Shown: positions 32,866 through 34,136 of the stretch, one piece after another
How positions within the stretch are numbered: position 1 is the stretch's first letter
Layout of the letters: every line of letters starts with the position of its first letter
Assembly: GCF_011806525.1 (NCBI RefSeq)
Contig: NZ_JAAVKI010000012.1
Span: 1-34,136, forward strand
Origin: Thalassospira sp. HF15
Lineage (GTDB): Bacteria; Pseudomonadota; Alphaproteobacteria; Rhodospirillales; Thalassospiraceae
DNA: 34,136 nt
Reading direction: 5' to 3'
Made by a program: the position numbers and the translations under genes
The notes under the pieces: model-generated
Told to the model about the DNA's origin: nothing
Database searches by the model: none
What the model saw: only the letters and a program-made list of their open reading frames with translations

Positions 32866-34136
32866 TTAACGACCCCCTGCAAGTTTTTTGATATAGGCCG
32901 CAATTCCACCCACCGGCAGAACCGCAGAACAGATACCGGCATGCGCTGCCGCACCTGGCATCCCCCATACAACGCTGCTTTGCTCGTCTTGTGCCACGAC
33001 CATGCCCCCCGCACTGACCACTTCACGACCGCCAAGCATACCATCCTGCCCCATTCCGGTAAGGATTGCAGTCAGAATGTTTCCTCCGTAACTCGCGACC
33101 AGACTGCGTAACATCGGATCAACCGACGGACGACAGAAATTCTCGGGCGGGTTTTGGTTCAGCTGCAAATGCCGACTTGCACCACGCCCCTCAACAGTCA
33201 TGTGGTAATCACCCGGGGCAAGATAAACCTGTCCGCCAACAATTGGCATATTGTTTTGTCCTTCCTGACATTTAAGTCCGGTCAGACGGGTAATGTGTTC
33301 AGCCAGAATGGTGGTAAATGTTGCTGGCATATGCTGAGTGATAAAAATCGGCTGACGCACGCCATTCAGACCACGCAAAACCTCAAACAAGGCCTGCGGT
33401 CCACCGGTCGAACTGCCAATGGCAATGGCTTCGACATTGATACGTTTTTCCGGCAGCAGCGAAATACCGCCACGAGGCGCAGCCGGGCGTTTTGCTGGTG
33501 CCGGCGCGCTTCCCGAGCGGGCCTGCTGGGCACGCGCACCTTTTTGCTGTGCCGGTGCCGTCGGGCGTTTGGGCGGCGGTGCGGATCGTCCTGCCGGTGC
33601 GGCGGGCGCAGGGCGCGCTGCCATTTTCGGCGTGGTTTTCGGCTGGCCACCTGCGGCGATCGCCGCATCGCGGATAAGCCTGCCCGGATCGCGTGACGGT
33701 GTTGTCGACCGGCCACCGGTTTCGGCTCCGGCTGCTGCAGATTTCGCGGCGGGCGCACCGGTATCAGGCGAAGGCGTCGCAGGATGCGCACTTGGTGCAG
33801 GTTGCTGCGGATGGGGCGTCTGACGCATTTGCACCTGTTGAGGGCGATGTTGCTGCATCGGGCGCGGGCGCAGTTCGGCAGTAAATCGTTTACGCTGAAT
33901 GCGCCCCTGCTTTTGCAGCTGCTGATGCTCGACTGACATTTCGGCACGGAATGTCGATGCCTTGCCATCAGCCCCTGCATCTTCGGAACCGCCCGCCTCG
34001 TCATCTGGCGAAGCTGGTTTAGTGGCGGGGTTTGCCTGTTGGGTTGGGGGGGGGGGTGGGGCGGGGGGTGGGGGGAGCGCCGGGGGGGGGGGGAGGAGCG
34101 GGGGGGGAGGCGGGGGGGGGGGGGGCGAGGGCGGGG
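32866..34136 (-). CDS. cheB: Chemotaxis protein-glutamate methylesterase CheB, 5' end outside the window
   Basis: Removes methyl groups from, and deamidates, chemoreceptors. The C-terminal esterase domain is complete: catalytic Ser in GSSTGGP, His in TQHMP, Asp in LTGMGQDGM, plus VYLAPGDYHM. Before it lies a linker of nearly 200 residues rich in Pro/Ala/Gln/Arg. An ATG at 33939 would give 357 residues, but the frame is open from there to the window edge, continuing as a plausible acidic linker (SPDDEAGGSEDAGADGKAS). So 33939 is probably an internal Met, and the start, with the receiver domain that phosphorylation acts on, lies beyond. The part beyond about 34040 is in doubtful G-rich sequence. 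Confidence 0.85.
   Translation of the reverse strand, partial: PPSPPPPPPPPPLLPPPPALPPPPAPPPPPTQQANPATKPASPDDEAGGSEDAGADGKASTFRAEMSVEHQQLQKQGRIQRKRFTAELRPRPMQQHRPQQVQMRQTPHPQQPAPSAHPATPSPDTGAPAAKSAAAGAETGGRSTTPSRDPGRLIRDAAIAAGGQPKTTPKMAARPAPAAPAGRSAPPPKRPTAPAQQKGARAQQARSGSAPAPAKRPAAPRGGISLLPEKRINVEAIAIGSSTGGPQALFEVLRGLNGVRQPIFITQHMPATFTTILAEHITRLTGLKCQEGQNNMPIVGGQVYLAPGDYHMTVEGRGASRHLQLNQNPPENFCRPSVDPMLRSLVASYGGNILTAILTGMGQDGMLGGREVVSAGGMVVAQDEQSSVVWGMPGAAAHAGICSAVLPVGGIAAYIKKLAGGR
34041..34136. other. G-rich low-complexity end, probably a sequencing or assembly artefact
   Basis: The last 90 or so bases are almost pure G broken by single T, C or A residues, quite unlike anything else in the window. 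This looks like the false G calls of two-colour sequencing at a contig end. As coding sequence on the minus strand it would be nearly all proline, which cannot be fully excluded in a Pro-rich linker. Confidence 0.75.

Noticed and set aside
31918..33111. 397-codon plus-strand open frame opposite cheR and cheB
   Set aside because: It lies wholly antisense to two clear chemotaxis genes, its translation matches nothing, and it arises from the codon bias of the opposite strand.
1..34136. tRNA or rRNA genes, CRISPR arrays, insertion sequences, attachment sites
   Set aside because: I looked for cloverleaf-like tails, regularly spaced repeats, transposase-like frames and flanking inverted repeats and found none; small RNAs could not be excluded by eye.

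Overview
The window is chromosomal DNA from a polarly flagellated alphaproteobacterium, most likely a marine member of the Rhodospirillales close to Thalassospira. This rests on three things: a CtrA response regulator almost colinear with the Caulobacter protein, a FlbD/sigma-54 flagellar regulator, and an FlhF/FlhG polar-placement pair. It also fits the PomA-like (sodium-type) stator subunit. The genus is inferred from gene content and protein style, not from a search.

Layout. (1) 1-4739, plus strand: the last codons of one flagellin gene and its terminator, a full second flagellin, flaG, fliD (own sigma-54 promoter) and fliS, closed by a strong terminator. (2) 4955-9330, plus: a sigma-54 promoter, then fliK, flgD and flgE (hook assembly) and a double hairpin/terminator. 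(3) 9550-21656, plus: a long, tightly packed run fliF-fliH-fliN-motA(pomA)-flbD-flhA-flhF-flhG, a second FliK-like gene, and a small protein resembling a cysteine-less QueF. No fliG lies between fliF and fliH, and no motB follows motA. (4) 21670-25950, minus: an Fe(II)/2-oxoglutarate oxygenase and an ABC importer of the YnjB-YnjC-YnjD type. (5) 26143-27549, plus: a TerC-family membrane protein, a YbaK-type tRNA editing protein, and a coding-like stretch without a good start codon. (6) 27542-29592, minus: fliJ and fliI, divergent from ctrA (30002-30697, plus). (7) 30795 to the end, minus: an isoprenylcysteine-methyltransferase-family protein, cheR and cheB. CheB runs off the window through a G-rich tail that looks like sequencing or assembly noise.

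How it works together: the export gate (FlhA), its ATPase complex (FliI, FliJ, FliH), the MS ring (FliF) and a C-ring part (FliN) build the base. FlgD caps and FlgE forms the hook, whose length FliK measures. FliD and FliS handle filament capping and flagellin chaperoning. FlhF/FlhG set number and place. FlbD with sigma-54 probably times the fliD and fliK transcription units, CtrA links motility to the cell cycle, and CheR/CheB tune the receptors that steer the motor.

Most notable: the QueF-like protein with no cysteine inside a flagellar operon; three copies of an octamer containing GANTC, together with three TTAAC half-sites, upstream of ctrA; an FlhG without the usual FlhF-activating N-terminal motif; and a repeated habit of long disordered tails on FliH, FliI and CheR.
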